DNA of 64,000 nt, from NCBI GenBank assembly GCA_965200835.1, contig OZ241390.1:806001-870000 (forward strand). Reading direction: 5' to 3'. The translations under genes and the position numbers were made by a program. The notes under the pieces are model-generated. The model saw nothing but the letters and a program-made list of their open reading frames with translations, was not told the DNA's origin and searched no databases. This DNA is from JAPPFW01 sp965200835 (lineage in GTDB: Bacteria > Actinomycetota > Acidimicrobiia > Spongiisociales > Spongiisociaceae). Shown here piece after piece: positions 24,906 through 34,249 of the stretch; the first letter of the stretch is position 1; each line of letters starts with the position of its first letter.

Positions 24906-25712
24906 CTATCGCCAGGGATGGCCCAGGTGAGCGGCATGGGCCTCCAGTTGCTGCCAAAGCTCAGCCAGACCCCGCCCCTCGCTGGCGACCGTCTCCACCA
25001 CCGGAGAGGACCAAGGGCCGCGCGGCCCCATCGACAGCATGGTCTCTAGGTCACGCCGCGCCCGGGCAGCACCAGGGCGATCGGCCTTGTTCACCACGAA
25101 CACATCCCCTATCTCCATGAGGCCGGCCTTGCCCGCCTGGATGCTGTCGCCCCAGCCGGGGGTCACCACCACGACCGTCGAGTGGACATGGCGCATGACC
25201 TCCACCTCTGATTGACCCACGCCGACCGTCTCTATCAGGATGATCCCGAAGCCCGCCGCTTCGAGGACCCGAGCCACCCGGGGAGTACTGGCTGAAAGGC
25301 CCCCGAGATGCCCGCGACCGGCCATCGAACGCACGTAGACACCGGGATCCCCGACGTGCTCCTGCATACGGATCCGGTCACCGAGGATCGCCCCACCGGT
25401 CAACGGACTCGACGGGTCGACCGCGATCACCGCAACCGTTTCCCCTCGGTTCCGGATGATCGACACCAGTCCCGAGACCAGAGTGCTCTTGCCCACCCCG
25501 GGCGCACCCGTGATCCCGATCCTCCGGACACTGCCGACCGGGGTCGCGAGCCCAGCCAGGAGGGGACCCGCTTCTGGCCCGCCGTCCTCTACTGCGCTGA
25601 TCAACCTGGCCAGGGAACGCCGGTCCCCTGCCCGGATCCGGTCCACCAACCCTGCCGGATCGACCACCGACACGGATCCATCGGCGGCTGGCCGGCCAGG
25701 CTCAACAGGCAC
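24906..25712 (-). CDS. meaB: Methylmalonyl-CoA mutase-associated GTPase MeaB (ArgK)
   Basis: MeaB is a G3E-family chaperone that loads and protects the B12 cofactor of methylmalonyl-CoA mutase. Motifs in order are GAPGVGKSTLVSGL (Walker A), AVDPSSPLTGGAILGDR (switch region), IETVGVGQSEVEV (switch II) and VVNKADRPGA (G4). The protein has 268 residues and ends LEAHAAHLGHPWR, whereas family members usually have 300-330 with a C-terminal dimerisation arm. The tail is therefore shortened or lost. The mutase subunits are encoded 18 kb away at 43478-45474. It follows the NifU-like gene by 18 bases. Confidence 0.9.
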   Translation of the reverse strand: MPVEPGRPAADGSVSVVDPAGLVDRIRAGDRRSLARLISAVEDGGPEAGPLLAGLATPVGSVRRIGITGAPGVGKSTLVSGLVSIIRNRGETVAVIAVDPSSPLTGGAILGDRIRMQEHVGDPGVYVRSMAGRGHLGGLSASTPRVARVLEAAGFGIILIETVGVGQSEVEVMRHVHSTVVVVTPGWGDSIQAGKAGLMEIGDVFVVNKADRPGAARARRDLETMLSMGPRGPWSSPVVETVASEGRGLAELWQQLEAHAAHLGHPWR

Positions 25713-25730
25713 GGATGGTGCCCAAGGCGT

Positions 25731-26015
25731 TCAAGTGGCGTTGACGGAAGTGACCCCGGGAACCCGGTCCATGAGGATGCGCTCGATCCCGGCCGTGAGC
25801 GTCATCATCGACATCGGACATCCGCTACAGGCTCCCACCAGGTTGAGGTTGACGGTCCCGTCGTCCTCCACTCCCAGCAGCACCAAGTCGCCGCCGTCGT
25901 ACTGGAGAGCGGGGCGGATGTATTCGAGGGTGTCGTTCAGCAGATCAGGATCGACCTGACGGGTGCCACCCTTGGTGGGCGGCTTCAGGGTTACCGCGGT
26001 CTCCGTAAGGCTCAT
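25731..26015 (-). CDS. NifU C-terminal-like iron-sulfur scaffold protein
   Basis: I start at the ATG at 26015 (MSLTETAVTLKPP), giving 94 residues. The core reads LEYIRPALQYDGGDLVLLGV and GACSGCPMSMMTLTAGIERI, the single NifU/Nfu-type domain with its CxxC at residues 63 and 66. Two monomers share one 4Fe-4S cluster through these cysteines and pass it to apoproteins. It lies just upstream of meaB on the same strand. The cysteine desulfurase at 21.6-22.8 kb is a possible sulfur source. Confidence 0.85.
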   Translation of the reverse strand: MSLTETAVTLKPPTKGGTRQVDPDLLNDTLEYIRPALQYDGGDLVLLGVEDDGTVNLNLVGACSGCPMSMMTLTAGIERILMDRVPGVTSVNAT

Positions 26016-26107
26016 GGATGGATCGCTCCCGTCGGGATGGTCGTCACAGGCCGCCCCGATGGTGCTCGGACGACCCAGGACGGACTCATTGTAGGTGGGG
26101 GTAGTCG

Positions 26108-26896
26108 TTACCGATCGAACGAGGTAGCCAGTAGCTGCAGGGACAGCCGGTCTGTATCCAGATCCTCTTTGCGAACGCACAGATCGAGGTACATGACCGC
26201 CAGTGCCACCCCGAGGAAAGGCTGGAAAGCCACCCAGGAGAGCTCCGAGGCGAGCAACAGACCCAAGTCCCCCTGCAGCCGGAGCAGCACCGACCCCACG
26301 CCCACGTAGGCGACCAGGCTGGCTAACAGCACTAGCAAGGACGACACCAGCAGAACAACGAGCACGTGCCACCTCCTACCGGCAGTCAACTTCCATGAAC
26401 GGCGCACCGCGACGAACGGATCGACACCTTCGATGATCTGAGCGGGCAGGCTGATGCACAGGCAAACCAGGAGGAACACTCCGGGAATCACCAATAGCGC
26501 GGAGTCGAGCAGGACGGCTCCCCAGAAGAGGATGGTGATGATGGCCAGGCTCAGCATCCGGCTGATGGCCGCCGCGGCCGCTTGACGCCACGTTGACCGT
26601 ACACCCACATAGGTCTCGACCACCACTCTGGCAACGGCGGCCAGCAGGATAGTGGTGATGAAGAGCCGGATCAGCAGCCAGGGGATCATAGGGGCCAGCG
26701 CAGCCTGAATCTCCTCCGGGGTGGCGAAGACCGGAAGCTCCGGGGGAGGCTCGGCCAGCAGCAAGTAGAGAACCGCGTAGGGCAGGATCAGCATGCCAGC
26801 CACGGCCAGCAGCGTCCTCAAACGTTGTCGGTAGACGGTAAGCGAGGCATTGAGCACCTCACCCACATTCATCGGGCGGAGCTGGAGGCGAGCCAT
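26108..26896 (-). CDS. Multi-span membrane protein (GPDPase_memb-like)
   Basis: The 262-residue product opens LQLRPMNVGEVLNASLTVYR, a segment typical of actinobacterial proteins with the membrane domain first described in glycerophosphodiester phosphodiesterases. Five to six hydrophobic segments follow (about 28-50, 75-95, 115-150, 180-205, 215-245). Between the third and fourth lies IIEGVDPFVAVRRSWKLTAG, the amphipathic motif shared by this family. There is no catalytic domain. The role is unknown. It diverges from rpiB and lies 92 bases upstream of the NifU-like gene. Confidence 0.6.
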   Translation of the reverse strand: MARLQLRPMNVGEVLNASLTVYRQRLRTLLAVAGMLILPYAVLYLLLAEPPPELPVFATPEEIQAALAPMIPWLLIRLFITTILLAAVARVVVETYVGVRSTWRQAAAAAISRMLSLAIITILFWGAVLLDSALLVIPGVFLLVCLCISLPAQIIEGVDPFVAVRRSWKLTAGRRWHVLVVLLVSSLLVLLASLVAYVGVGSVLLRLQGDLGLLLASELSWVAFQPFLGVALAVMYLDLCVRKEDLDTDRLSLQLLATSFDR

Positions 26897-26910
26897 GCCC
26901 CGATTCTAGA

Positions 26911-27465
26911 TTGGTGGATGGCCGTAGGGCGGCACCCACGAAGGAGCCAACTGCCAGCCTCCTGACCTCGACGGGAGGACTACGCTCATCGCTGCATAAG
27001 GAGGACAGAACGAGAGTTGCCATCGGCGCCGACCACGCCGGCTACCCATTGAAGGACTACCTTTCCCGCGTGCTATCAGCCGATCACGAGGTGGTCGATC
27101 TCGGCACGCACTCCACCTCTCCGGTCGACTACCCGGACTTCGCCGTTGCGGTGAGCGAGTCGGTCCGGACCGGTGAGGCAGAGCGTGGCATCATGGTGTG
27201 CGGCTCGGGAGCTGGAGCGGCCATCACTGCCAACAAGCTTTCCCGGATCCGGGCCGTCGTAGCTCACGATACCTACAGCGCTCACCAGGCGGTCGAACAC
27301 GACGATGCCAACGTCCTGTGCCTGGGTGGTCGGGTGGTCGGCCAGGACCTGGCTATCGAGCTGGCCAGGACCTTTCTGGGGGCAGACTTCTCCGGCGAGC
27401 CTCGCCACCTGCGCCGTCTAGCAAAGATATCGGCTCTGGAAGGACAACCTCCCCGACCCGGTTGA
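26911..27465 (+). CDS. rpiB: Ribose-5-phosphate isomerase B
   Basis: Family similarity begins at RVAIGADHAGYPLKDYLSRV (27013 on). Further blocks are VDYPDFAVAVSESV, GIMVCGSGAGAAITANKLSR with the catalytic cysteine, and HDTYSAHQAVEHDDANVLCL followed by GGRVVGQDLAIEL. It interconverts ribulose-5-phosphate and ribose-5-phosphate. The start is unclear: a strong AAGGAGG site at 26998-27004 faces no ATG, GTG or TTG in frame, and the open frame extends back to a TTG at 26911. The typical RpiB length of about 150 residues favours a start near 27010. Confidence 0.85.
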   Translation: MVDGRRAAPTKEPTASLLTSTGGLRSSLHKEDRTRVAIGADHAGYPLKDYLSRVLSADHEVVDLGTHSTSPVDYPDFAVAVSESVRTGEAERGIMVCGSGAGAAITANKLSRIRAVVAHDTYSAHQAVEHDDANVLCLGGRVVGQDLAIELARTFLGADFSGEPRHLRRLAKISALEGQPPRPG

Positions 27466-27602
27466 TGCCTGTTCGAGGCGCGGATCCGTCAAGGGGATGG
27501 GTGGCCAACGCGGCTCGCGGCCAGGAACGAGGTGCGGCGCCCAGGATTGGGGAGTTGAGTGCCGAACCGGGACGCCGTTACCCGCCTGTCCGAGCGCCCA
27601 GG

Positions 27603-29159
27603 TTATGTCCCGGGCGCCGAGCGGGTGTTCATGACCGACGCCGGTCGCTCGATCGGGATGGCATACCAGCGGCGACACAGCTCCTCGATGTATGGGGTCA
27701 TGATGCCGGCAAGCTCTCGGCGACGCTGAGCTTCCGGGGTGGGCTTGTAGAGGTCATGAGATAGCTCGTCGATACGGTCGGCGATGCGACCCTCGTCGAC
27801 CAGCAGTACTTGGCCGTCCTCCACCACCTTGGTGCCACCCACCATCACGAACTCGATGTCGGTGGCATCGGCCCGTTCTACCAGCAGGTCGATCTCCGCG
27901 GTGGTTGCGTAGCGGGCTCGGGGAAAGCCGATCCGATCCATACGAACGCTTACGAGGTCGGCCTGATAGTTCGGCGCCAAAGCCCCTACCACACCCCCGA
28001 AGCCGGCCGGAATAGCTCCCGACTCGGTGGCCGATCGAAGCAGGGTCTCCGAGGGAATGCGGTGGCCGGTAACTTCGCTCGGCTCGCGCTGGAGGTACCC
28101 GGCCAGCCGCACCTCAGCGATGAAGTCCTCACGATCTCCCGTTGAGATGCCGTCGGTTCCGATGCTGATCCTGCTTCCGGCGTCGAGGATGTCCCGTACT
28201 CGGCAGATACCTGCCGAGGAGCGCAGGTTCGAGCCGGGACAATGAACCGGCACTGCTCCGGTGTCGGCCACGATGGCGATGTCCTCGTCGGTGGCCCACA
28301 CGAAATGGGACAGGGTCACATCCTCACCCAGGACACCCAGGTCGGCCAGTCGGCGCATAGCCGATGAGCCGACGTTCTCGACTGTCCACATCAGCTCCGA
28401 ACGGGTCTCCAGAGCATGGGTAGAGATGGTCGTTCCGTACTCGTCGGCTGCCCGCCGGCATCGCCGGTACAGCTCGTCGGAGCAGGCCGGTGTCCAGTCG
28501 GGAGCCAGGATGATCCTGGTGCGCCCGTTCCGCCCGTCCCACCTGTTGAACAGCTCGTCGAAAACCCGGAACTGGTCGTCGATCGGCCAGGCATACCCGA
28601 GCGGTGAGTTCCTCACTTCCTTCACTATCTCGGGCGGCAGCCGCGCCAGAAACTTCTCGTCGTCCTCGTGGGTATAGATGTTCTGGTCTCGCATCGTTAT
28701 GCCGAGAGCCACCCGGAGGCCGACCGACCGGTAAGCCCGCAACACCGCCTCGGCGCCCAGCAAAGCTATCCAGGGCCGCCCGTAGAAAGTGTCGATCAGG
28801 GTGGTCTGGCCTCCCTTGGCAGCCTGGATCAGCCCGTAGGTGGCCAGCAGCTCGATGATCTCCTCGGTGGTGTCGATGAGTCCGGAGCCCATGTAGAGGT
28901 TGTCGAGCTCGAAGATCCGACCGCCAATGAGCCCCGGCGCCGTCCAGCATTCGGTGTGATAGTGCCCATTGACGAAGCCGGGGACGATGATGCGATCGGG
29001 GCCACCCAACTCGTCATCGAAGGAACCGGCGGCTTCGAGGAGTGGACGGGGCCCGACATCGGTGATCACCCCGTTCTCGATGATCAGCGCACCGTCCTCG
29101 ATGACCCCCAGCTCGCCGTTAGCGACGACCGTGCTGCCCCGTACCAGCGTGCGTGCCAT
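27603..29159 (-). CDS. Amidohydrolase of the ATZ/TRZ (chlorohydrolase) family
   Basis: I start at the ATG at 29159, which has a GGAGAG site upstream and gives 518 residues. The metal motif is PGFVNGHYHTECW (HxH), followed by a histidine in ISTHALETRSE, LSHFVWATDED and IGTDGISTGDRED (the final metal Asp). This is the aminohydrolase pattern of guanine, cytosine or S-triazine deaminases, acting on an amino-substituted heterocycle or a cyclic amide. The neighbouring divergent molybdenum hydroxylase genes suggest a shared N-heterocycle catabolic role, but the substrate is unknown. It is convergent with rpiB. Confidence 0.8.
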   Translation of the reverse strand: MARTLVRGSTVVANGELGVIEDGALIIENGVITDVGPRPLLEAAGSFDDELGGPDRIIVPGFVNGHYHTECWTAPGLIGGRIFELDNLYMGSGLIDTTEEIIELLATYGLIQAAKGGQTTLIDTFYGRPWIALLGAEAVLRAYRSVGLRVALGITMRDQNIYTHEDDEKFLARLPPEIVKEVRNSPLGYAWPIDDQFRVFDELFNRWDGRNGRTRIILAPDWTPACSDELYRRCRRAADEYGTTISTHALETRSELMWTVENVGSSAMRRLADLGVLGEDVTLSHFVWATDEDIAIVADTGAVPVHCPGSNLRSSAGICRVRDILDAGSRISIGTDGISTGDREDFIAEVRLAGYLQREPSEVTGHRIPSETLLRSATESGAIPAGFGGVVGALAPNYQADLVSVRMDRIGFPRARYATTAEIDLLVERADATDIEFVMVGGTKVVEDGQVLLVDEGRIADRIDELSHDLYKPTPEAQRRRELAGIMTPYIEELCRRWYAIPIERPASVMNTRSAPGT

Positions 29160-29291
29160 GTCTCTCCGAGAGGTGTCTTTGGTATCGTACATCGAGCGGG
29201 TCCCGGCAGTCACTCCCCGGCAGCCAGCCATTCCGGGTGAGTGGCCTGCAGTGCTGCCAGGCCCACCACACAACGGGAGTTAGCGACTGCT

Positions 29292-31671
29292 ATGAAGACC
29301 CCGATCGGGAGGCCCAGCCTGCGGTGTGAGGATGCCAGGCTCCTGTCCGGGCGCGGCCAATACCTGGCCGATCTCCGCCTGCCGGGGATGCTCGAGGCGG
29401 CGTTAGTGCGCTCCCCTATCGCCCACGGCACGATCACCCGACTCGACGTGTCGCGGGCGCTCGAACTCGACCGAGTGGTGGCGGCGTTTACCGATAGCAC
29501 CCTTCCGGACCATGCACCACTGGTGGACGCGGTTGCGATCGACGGCCTCCTCAAGACACCCCAGCGTCCGCTCGCTTCGGGGCGGGTCCGCTTCGTCGGA
29601 GAGGCACTCGCCCTGGTCGTTGCGCGGGACCGGTACGTGGCCGAGGATGGCGCCGCCCTCGTGGTGGCCGACTACGACCCGCTCCCGGCGGTGACTGATT
29701 GCCGGGCGGCCGCCGGCCAAAATGCCCCCCTGCTGTTCCCCGAGCTCGGCACCAATGTCATCTACCGGACGACCAAGACCTTCGGCCAGCCCGATGAGGT
29801 CATGGCAACCGCCCACCGCGTATACCGATCCGAGTTCCACGGAGGCCGGATGACGGCTGCGCCCATCGAGCCAAGGGGCTGCATTGCTTCCTACGATGCC
29901 GGGCGGCGGCGGCTCACCATGTGGGCATCCACCCAGGGACACCATCTGCTGCGCCGCCGGTTGGCGACCACCACCGGCCTGCCGGAGAGCCGGATCCGGG
30001 TGATCGTCCCAGACGTGGGCGGCGGCTTCGGCCAGAAGATCCCCGCCGCGCCGGAGGAGATCGCGGTGGCGCTCGCCTCCATCGCCTTGGGCCGGCCGGT
30101 GCGATGGGTGGAGGATCGTCGAGAGAACCTGGTCGCCGCCCCCCAAGCCAAGGAGCAAGTGGTGCTCACCGAGTTGGGCGTGGACCGCCATGGCCGCTTC
30201 CTGGCGATGAAGGCCAATGTCATTGGGGACGCGGGCGCCTTCTCTTTCAACAGCGCCAGCGCCCTAGTGGAGCCCTACCTGTCGGCCGTCCTGATGCCGA
30301 GTGTGTACGCCATCGACCACTTCGAGTGCGAGATCATCGCCACCCTGACCAACAAAGCACCGGCATCGCCTTACCGGGGCGTGGGGTGGACCGCGTCGCA
30401 TACCGCCCGGGAGCTGCTGATCGACCGGGTGGCCCATGGAGAAGGATGGGACCCGGCGGGGCTGCGCCGCATGAACATGATCCCGTCCGAGATCCTTCCC
30501 TACCGGAACGTCACCGGAATGGTTTTCGATAGCGGGTCGTTTCGTGAATCCCTCGATATGGCGTTGCGGATGGCGGACTATTCCGGGTTCCGCGCCCGGA
30601 CCGATCAGGCAGCTCACCCCCGCCGGCGCGGCATCGGCATCAGCCCCTACGTCGAGCCGAACGGCTGGGGCAGTGAGGGGGCTGCCCAATCCCATTGGGT
30701 CTTTGCCTCCCACGATGCTGCTCGGGTCACGATGCACTCGACCGGCCATGTGACTGTGGCGGTGGGTACACCTTCTCAAGGCCAGGGCCACGAGACCACG
30801 CTGGCCCAGCTGGCGGCCGATGCCCTCGGGGTTTCGCCTGACTCGATCGAGGTCCGCAACGACGACACGGATGGGACCCCGCCTAGCCTGGCCGGCACCC
30901 GCGCCTCCCGTACCGCGGTGGTGACCGGTGGAGCGGTAGTCCTGGCGGCCCGGGATGTACGGTGCCAAGCTGGTCAGAGTGGGCGCTCATCTGCTCGAGG
31001 CGGCCACCCACGACGTGGAGATCACCGATGGGACGGTGCATATCGTCGGTGACGAGCTGGCCGGACTCCCGGTAGCGGAAGTCGCAGCTGCGGCCTATTT
31101 CGACCCATCCGTCCGGGGCTCGGAGCCCGAACCGTTGCTCAGTTCCGAGCGGTTCCACGATCCAGCGGCTACCTACTCCAACGGCTGCATGGTGGCGGTG
31201 GTGGAGATCGACCTCGAGACGGCCGGAGTCGAAGTCATCGACCTGGTGGCGATAGAGGACTGTGGCCGCATGATCCATCCGGTGATCGTGGAGGGCCAGA
31301 TGCGCGGGGCCGCCGTGCAGGGTCTCGGCTGCGCCTTGCTCGAGGAAGTCACCTACCGCGACGACGGCCAGTTACTTACAGCTACCCTTATGGACTATCT
31401 ACTGCCGACCTCGCTCGACTCCCCCCGAGTCCGTATCGGTCACCTCGAATCGCCCTCACCGAACACCGTCGGTGGAGTCAAGGGCATGGGAGAGTCGGGC
31501 ATGATCGCCATGCCAGCCGCCATAGCCAACGCGATCGCCGACGTCCTCCCCGAGCATGCCGCCATCGAGCGCCTTCCGGTCACCCCCGATGCGTTGGCCG
31601 ACCTTTTCTCCAGTTCCCCGACTTCGGGCAAGGCTCCCGGCAGGACCGCCCAGCCGGTGCCCTTCCCATGA
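29292..31671 (+). pseudogene. Molybdopterin-binding large subunit of a xanthine dehydrogenase/CODH-type hydroxylase, one frameshift
   Basis: The first frame (29292 to about 30955) contains GRPSLRCEDARLLSGRGQYL, VRFVGEALALVVARDRYVAE, the molybdopterin block VPDVGGGFGQKIPAAPEEIA and PASPYRGVGWTASHTARELL. The family continues in the next frame from about 30956 with KLVRVGAHLLEAATHDVEI and IEDCGRMIHPVIVEGQMRGA, then GGVKGMGESGMIAMPAAIAN to 31671. Together they give about 793 residues, the normal length. An extra base near 30957 (DVR then AKL) would explain it. The active-site loop reads YRGVGW and not AYRCSFR, so this is not a form I CO dehydrogenase. All partner genes are intact and coupled. Confidence 0.8.
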
Positions 31672-32558
31672 AACCGGCGCCTTTCGCCTACCTTGCGCCC
31701 GAGACCGTGGACGAAGCCACCGCCATCCTTCAGGAGCACGGCGACGAGGCCCGCCTCCTCGCCGGTGGTCAGAGCCTCGGCCCACTGCTCAACCTCCGGC
31801 TAGCGCAGCCGCGGATCATCGTGGACATCAACCGGCTGCCCGCCCTCGACTACCTCGGGACCGGCGACGGAGGCACCTTGTTGCTGGGATCCCTCACCCG
31901 GCAGCGCCGCGCCGAGACCTCCCGTACGGTTGCGGCGGCCTGGCCCTTGTTGACCGAGGCGATCGGCCAGATCGGACACCGGGCCATTCGTAATCGGGGC
32001 ACGATCGGTGGATCTATCGCCCATGCCGATCCGGCCGCCGAGCTCCCAGCCTGCCTGGTCGCACTCGGAGCGACCTTTCACCTCGCCTCTTCCACCGGGG
32101 AGCGGGACGTGGCGGCCGTGGATTTCTTCACCGGCCCTTTCACAACCGTATTGGACGCCGACGAACTCCTGCTCGGTATCACAGTCCCACCATTGCCCGG
32201 GACTACCACGCAGGCCTGGCTCGAGTTCTCCCGCCGGCACGGGGACTTCGGACTCATCGGCGTGGCTGCGATCATCGACTGGGCCGGAGACGGGACCATC
32301 ATCAACGTGAACCTGGCCTACTCGGGCGCCTATTGGACTCCCTGGCAGCCCTCCGAAAAGGTGGGTGCCCTAGCTCGCGGCCAATGCCCTGGGCGGGCAG
32401 TGTTCGAGCAGGTGGGAGCCGCTGCGGCAGCCGCCTCGTCACCCCCGGACGACATCCACGCCTCGGCACGGCATCGGCGACGCCTGATCCGCGCCCTTAC
32501 GGCCCGGGTGTTGGAACTCTGCACCTCGCGCTCCGGGCTGGCAACGGTGAAGCGATGA
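31668..32558 (+). CDS. FAD-binding subunit of the molybdenum hydroxylase
   Basis: The 296-residue medium subunit belongs to the CoxM/XdhB family. It opens PFAYLAPETVDEATAILQEH and has LLAGGQSLGPLLNLRLAQP and RNRGTIGGSIAHADPAAELP, the two FAD pyrophosphate-binding loops (AGGQS and TIGGS). It shuttles electrons from the iron-sulfur clusters to the acceptor. Its ATG overlaps the large-subunit stop and its own stop overlaps the small-subunit start, so all three subunits are coupled. The residues past 230 look less conserved, but the length is normal. Confidence 0.88.
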   Translation: MKPAPFAYLAPETVDEATAILQEHGDEARLLAGGQSLGPLLNLRLAQPRIIVDINRLPALDYLGTGDGGTLLLGSLTRQRRAETSRTVAAAWPLLTEAIGQIGHRAIRNRGTIGGSIAHADPAAELPACLVALGATFHLASSTGERDVAAVDFFTGPFTTVLDADELLLGITVPPLPGTTTQAWLEFSRRHGDFGLIGVAAIIDWAGDGTIINVNLAYSGAYWTPWQPSEKVGALARGQCPGRAVFEQVGAAAAAASSPPDDIHASARHRRRLIRALTARVLELCTSRSGLATVKR

Positions 32559-33070
32559 CCGAAGGGTTACCCATCAGGATGGAGATCAACGGCGAAGGGA
32601 TCGACGCCGTGGTGGAGCCGCGCCGCACCCTGACAGACTTCCTCAGGGACGATCTCGACCTCACCGGGACCCATCTGGGCTGCGAGCACGGCGTTTGCGG
32701 GGCCTGCACCGTCCTCGTGGACGGGGTCACCGCCCGATCCTGCCTCCTCTATACGGTGCAGCTCGACGGGGCGGTGGTCCGGACGGTGGAATCCCTAGCT
32801 CCCGATGGCGAGCTTCATCCCATAATGGAGTCGATGCGGGAGTGCCATGGCTTGCAATGTGGGTTCTGCACACCGGGCTTCATCATGGCGATCTTCGAAT
32901 TCCTCAGCGAGGTCACGGGTCCCGACGAGGAAACCATCAGGAAAGCGCTGGCCGGCAACCTGTGCCGATGCACCGGTTACGACTCGATCGTCGACGCGGT
33001 CAGGCACGCTGACGGCGTCTGGGATCGGGAAGTCCGCCCGACTCACCACTCTGGGAGGAGCGAGAGATGA
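32555..33070 (+). CDS. 2Fe-2S subunit of the molybdenum hydroxylase
   Basis: The 171-residue small subunit (CoxS/XdhC-type) has a plant-ferredoxin-like cluster site in LGCEHGVCGACTVLVDG plus a fourth cysteine in ARSCLLY. The second 2Fe-2S site lies in the helical domain: LQCGFCTPGFIMA and GNLCRCTGYDSIVDAV. These relay electrons from the molybdenum centre to FAD. The start is the ATG at 32555, overlapping the FAD-subunit stop. The gene ends with an ATGA overlap onto the alcohol dehydrogenase. Confidence 0.92.
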   Translation: MTEGLPIRMEINGEGIDAVVEPRRTLTDFLRDDLDLTGTHLGCEHGVCGACTVLVDGVTARSCLLYTVQLDGAVVRTVESLAPDGELHPIMESMRECHGLQCGFCTPGFIMAIFEFLSEVTGPDEETIRKALAGNLCRCTGYDSIVDAVRHADGVWDREVRPTHHSGRSER

Positions 33071-34140
33071 AAGCGGCGATTCTGCGATCCATCCCCGGCG
33101 AATTGGAGATCGAGAGCATCGAGATCGATCGTCCCGGCCCCCACGAGGTCCTGGTCCGGACGGTCGGTGCCGGTGTCTGCCACTCCGACCACCACTACCT
33201 GGTCGGAAAGTACACCACTCCCCTGCCGACAGTGATGGGCCACGAGGCATCCGGGATCGTCGAGGCGGTCGGCGACCTGGTCACCTACCTGAAGCCAGGG
33301 GATCACGTCGTGGCCTGCCTGTCGATCTTCTGCGGACGCTGCGAGTTCTGCCTCACCGGACGGATGGCCCTATGCGCTCAGGAGGGCACCATGCGCCAGG
33401 ATGGGCGACCGCGGCTTTCCGGCGGTGGCGAGCTGATCCACCCGTACAGTGCCATCGGCGCGTTCGCGGAGCAGATGCTCCTCCACGAACACGCCCTAGT
33501 GAAGATCGACCACGACATCCCCCTGCTGAGCGCGGCTGTGGTCGGATGTGCGGTGGTCACCGGGCTGGGCTCCGTCTTCAACACGGCCGGGGAAAAACCA
33601 GGGACCACCGTGGCTGTCATCGGCGCCGGAGGGGTGGGCCTCAACGTGATCCAGGGCAGCCTCCTGGCCGGAGCGCGTCGGGTGGTGGCGGTGGACATCA
33701 TCCCCGGCAAGCTCGAGTTGGCACGGGAGTTCGGAGCAACAGACGGAATCGCATCCGAGAACCCCATCGACAACCTGCTGGACCTCACGGGAGGCGGCGT
33801 CGACTACGCCTTCGATGCGGTAGGCCTCAAAGAGACCGCCCAGCAGGCGTTCGCCATGCTGAGGCCGGGGGGCACTGCCATCCTGATCGGGATGATCCCG
33901 CTGGGGGTGGAGATTTCCCTTCCGGGCGTCGACTTTCTCTATGAGAAGACGATCAAGGGCTCGAATATGGGCTCGAACCGATCCCGGGTCGATATTCCCC
34001 AGTACCTCGAACTGTACCGGAGGGGGCGGATCAAACTCGACGAGTTGGTGAGCCGCACCCGCCCGCTCGATGAGATCGGATCCGCCATGGCAGATCTCGT
34101 CGAGGGAACGGTGGCCCGTACCATCATCGCGTTCGAGTGA
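33067..34140 (+). CDS. Zinc-dependent alcohol dehydrogenase (class III-like MDR)
   Basis: The 357-residue protein has the catalytic-zinc residues Cys in GAGVCHSDHHYL and the His-Glu pair in MGHEASGIVE. The four structural-zinc cysteines are in SIFCGRCEFCLTGRMALC, and a Rossmann motif VIGAGGVGLNVI is present. The closest relatives are NAD(P)-dependent aryl- or formaldehyde/mycothiol-type alcohol dehydrogenases. It is translationally coupled to the 2Fe-2S subunit, so it likely acts on a substrate or product of the same pathway. No cofactor-determining change stands out; Asp in VAVDIIPGK at the end of the second Rossmann strand favours NAD. Confidence 0.88.
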   Translation: MKAAILRSIPGELEIESIEIDRPGPHEVLVRTVGAGVCHSDHHYLVGKYTTPLPTVMGHEASGIVEAVGDLVTYLKPGDHVVACLSIFCGRCEFCLTGRMALCAQEGTMRQDGRPRLSGGGELIHPYSAIGAFAEQMLLHEHALVKIDHDIPLLSAAVVGCAVVTGLGSVFNTAGEKPGTTVAVIGAGGVGLNVIQGSLLAGARRVVAVDIIPGKLELAREFGATDGIASENPIDNLLDLTGGGVDYAFDAVGLKETAQQAFAMLRPGGTAILIGMIPLGVEISLPGVDFLYEKTIKGSNMGSNRSRVDIPQYLELYRRGRIKLDELVSRTRPLDEIGSAMADLVEGTVARTIIAFE

Positions 34141-34249
34141 GGCCATCACCCATCTGAAGGTCGAACAGGACAGCCACGAGCCGACTCCCCCTCTTTCCCG
34201 ACCGGTCGTCATAGTGCACCGCCGCCGTGTCGACGACTCCTAGCAGCTC

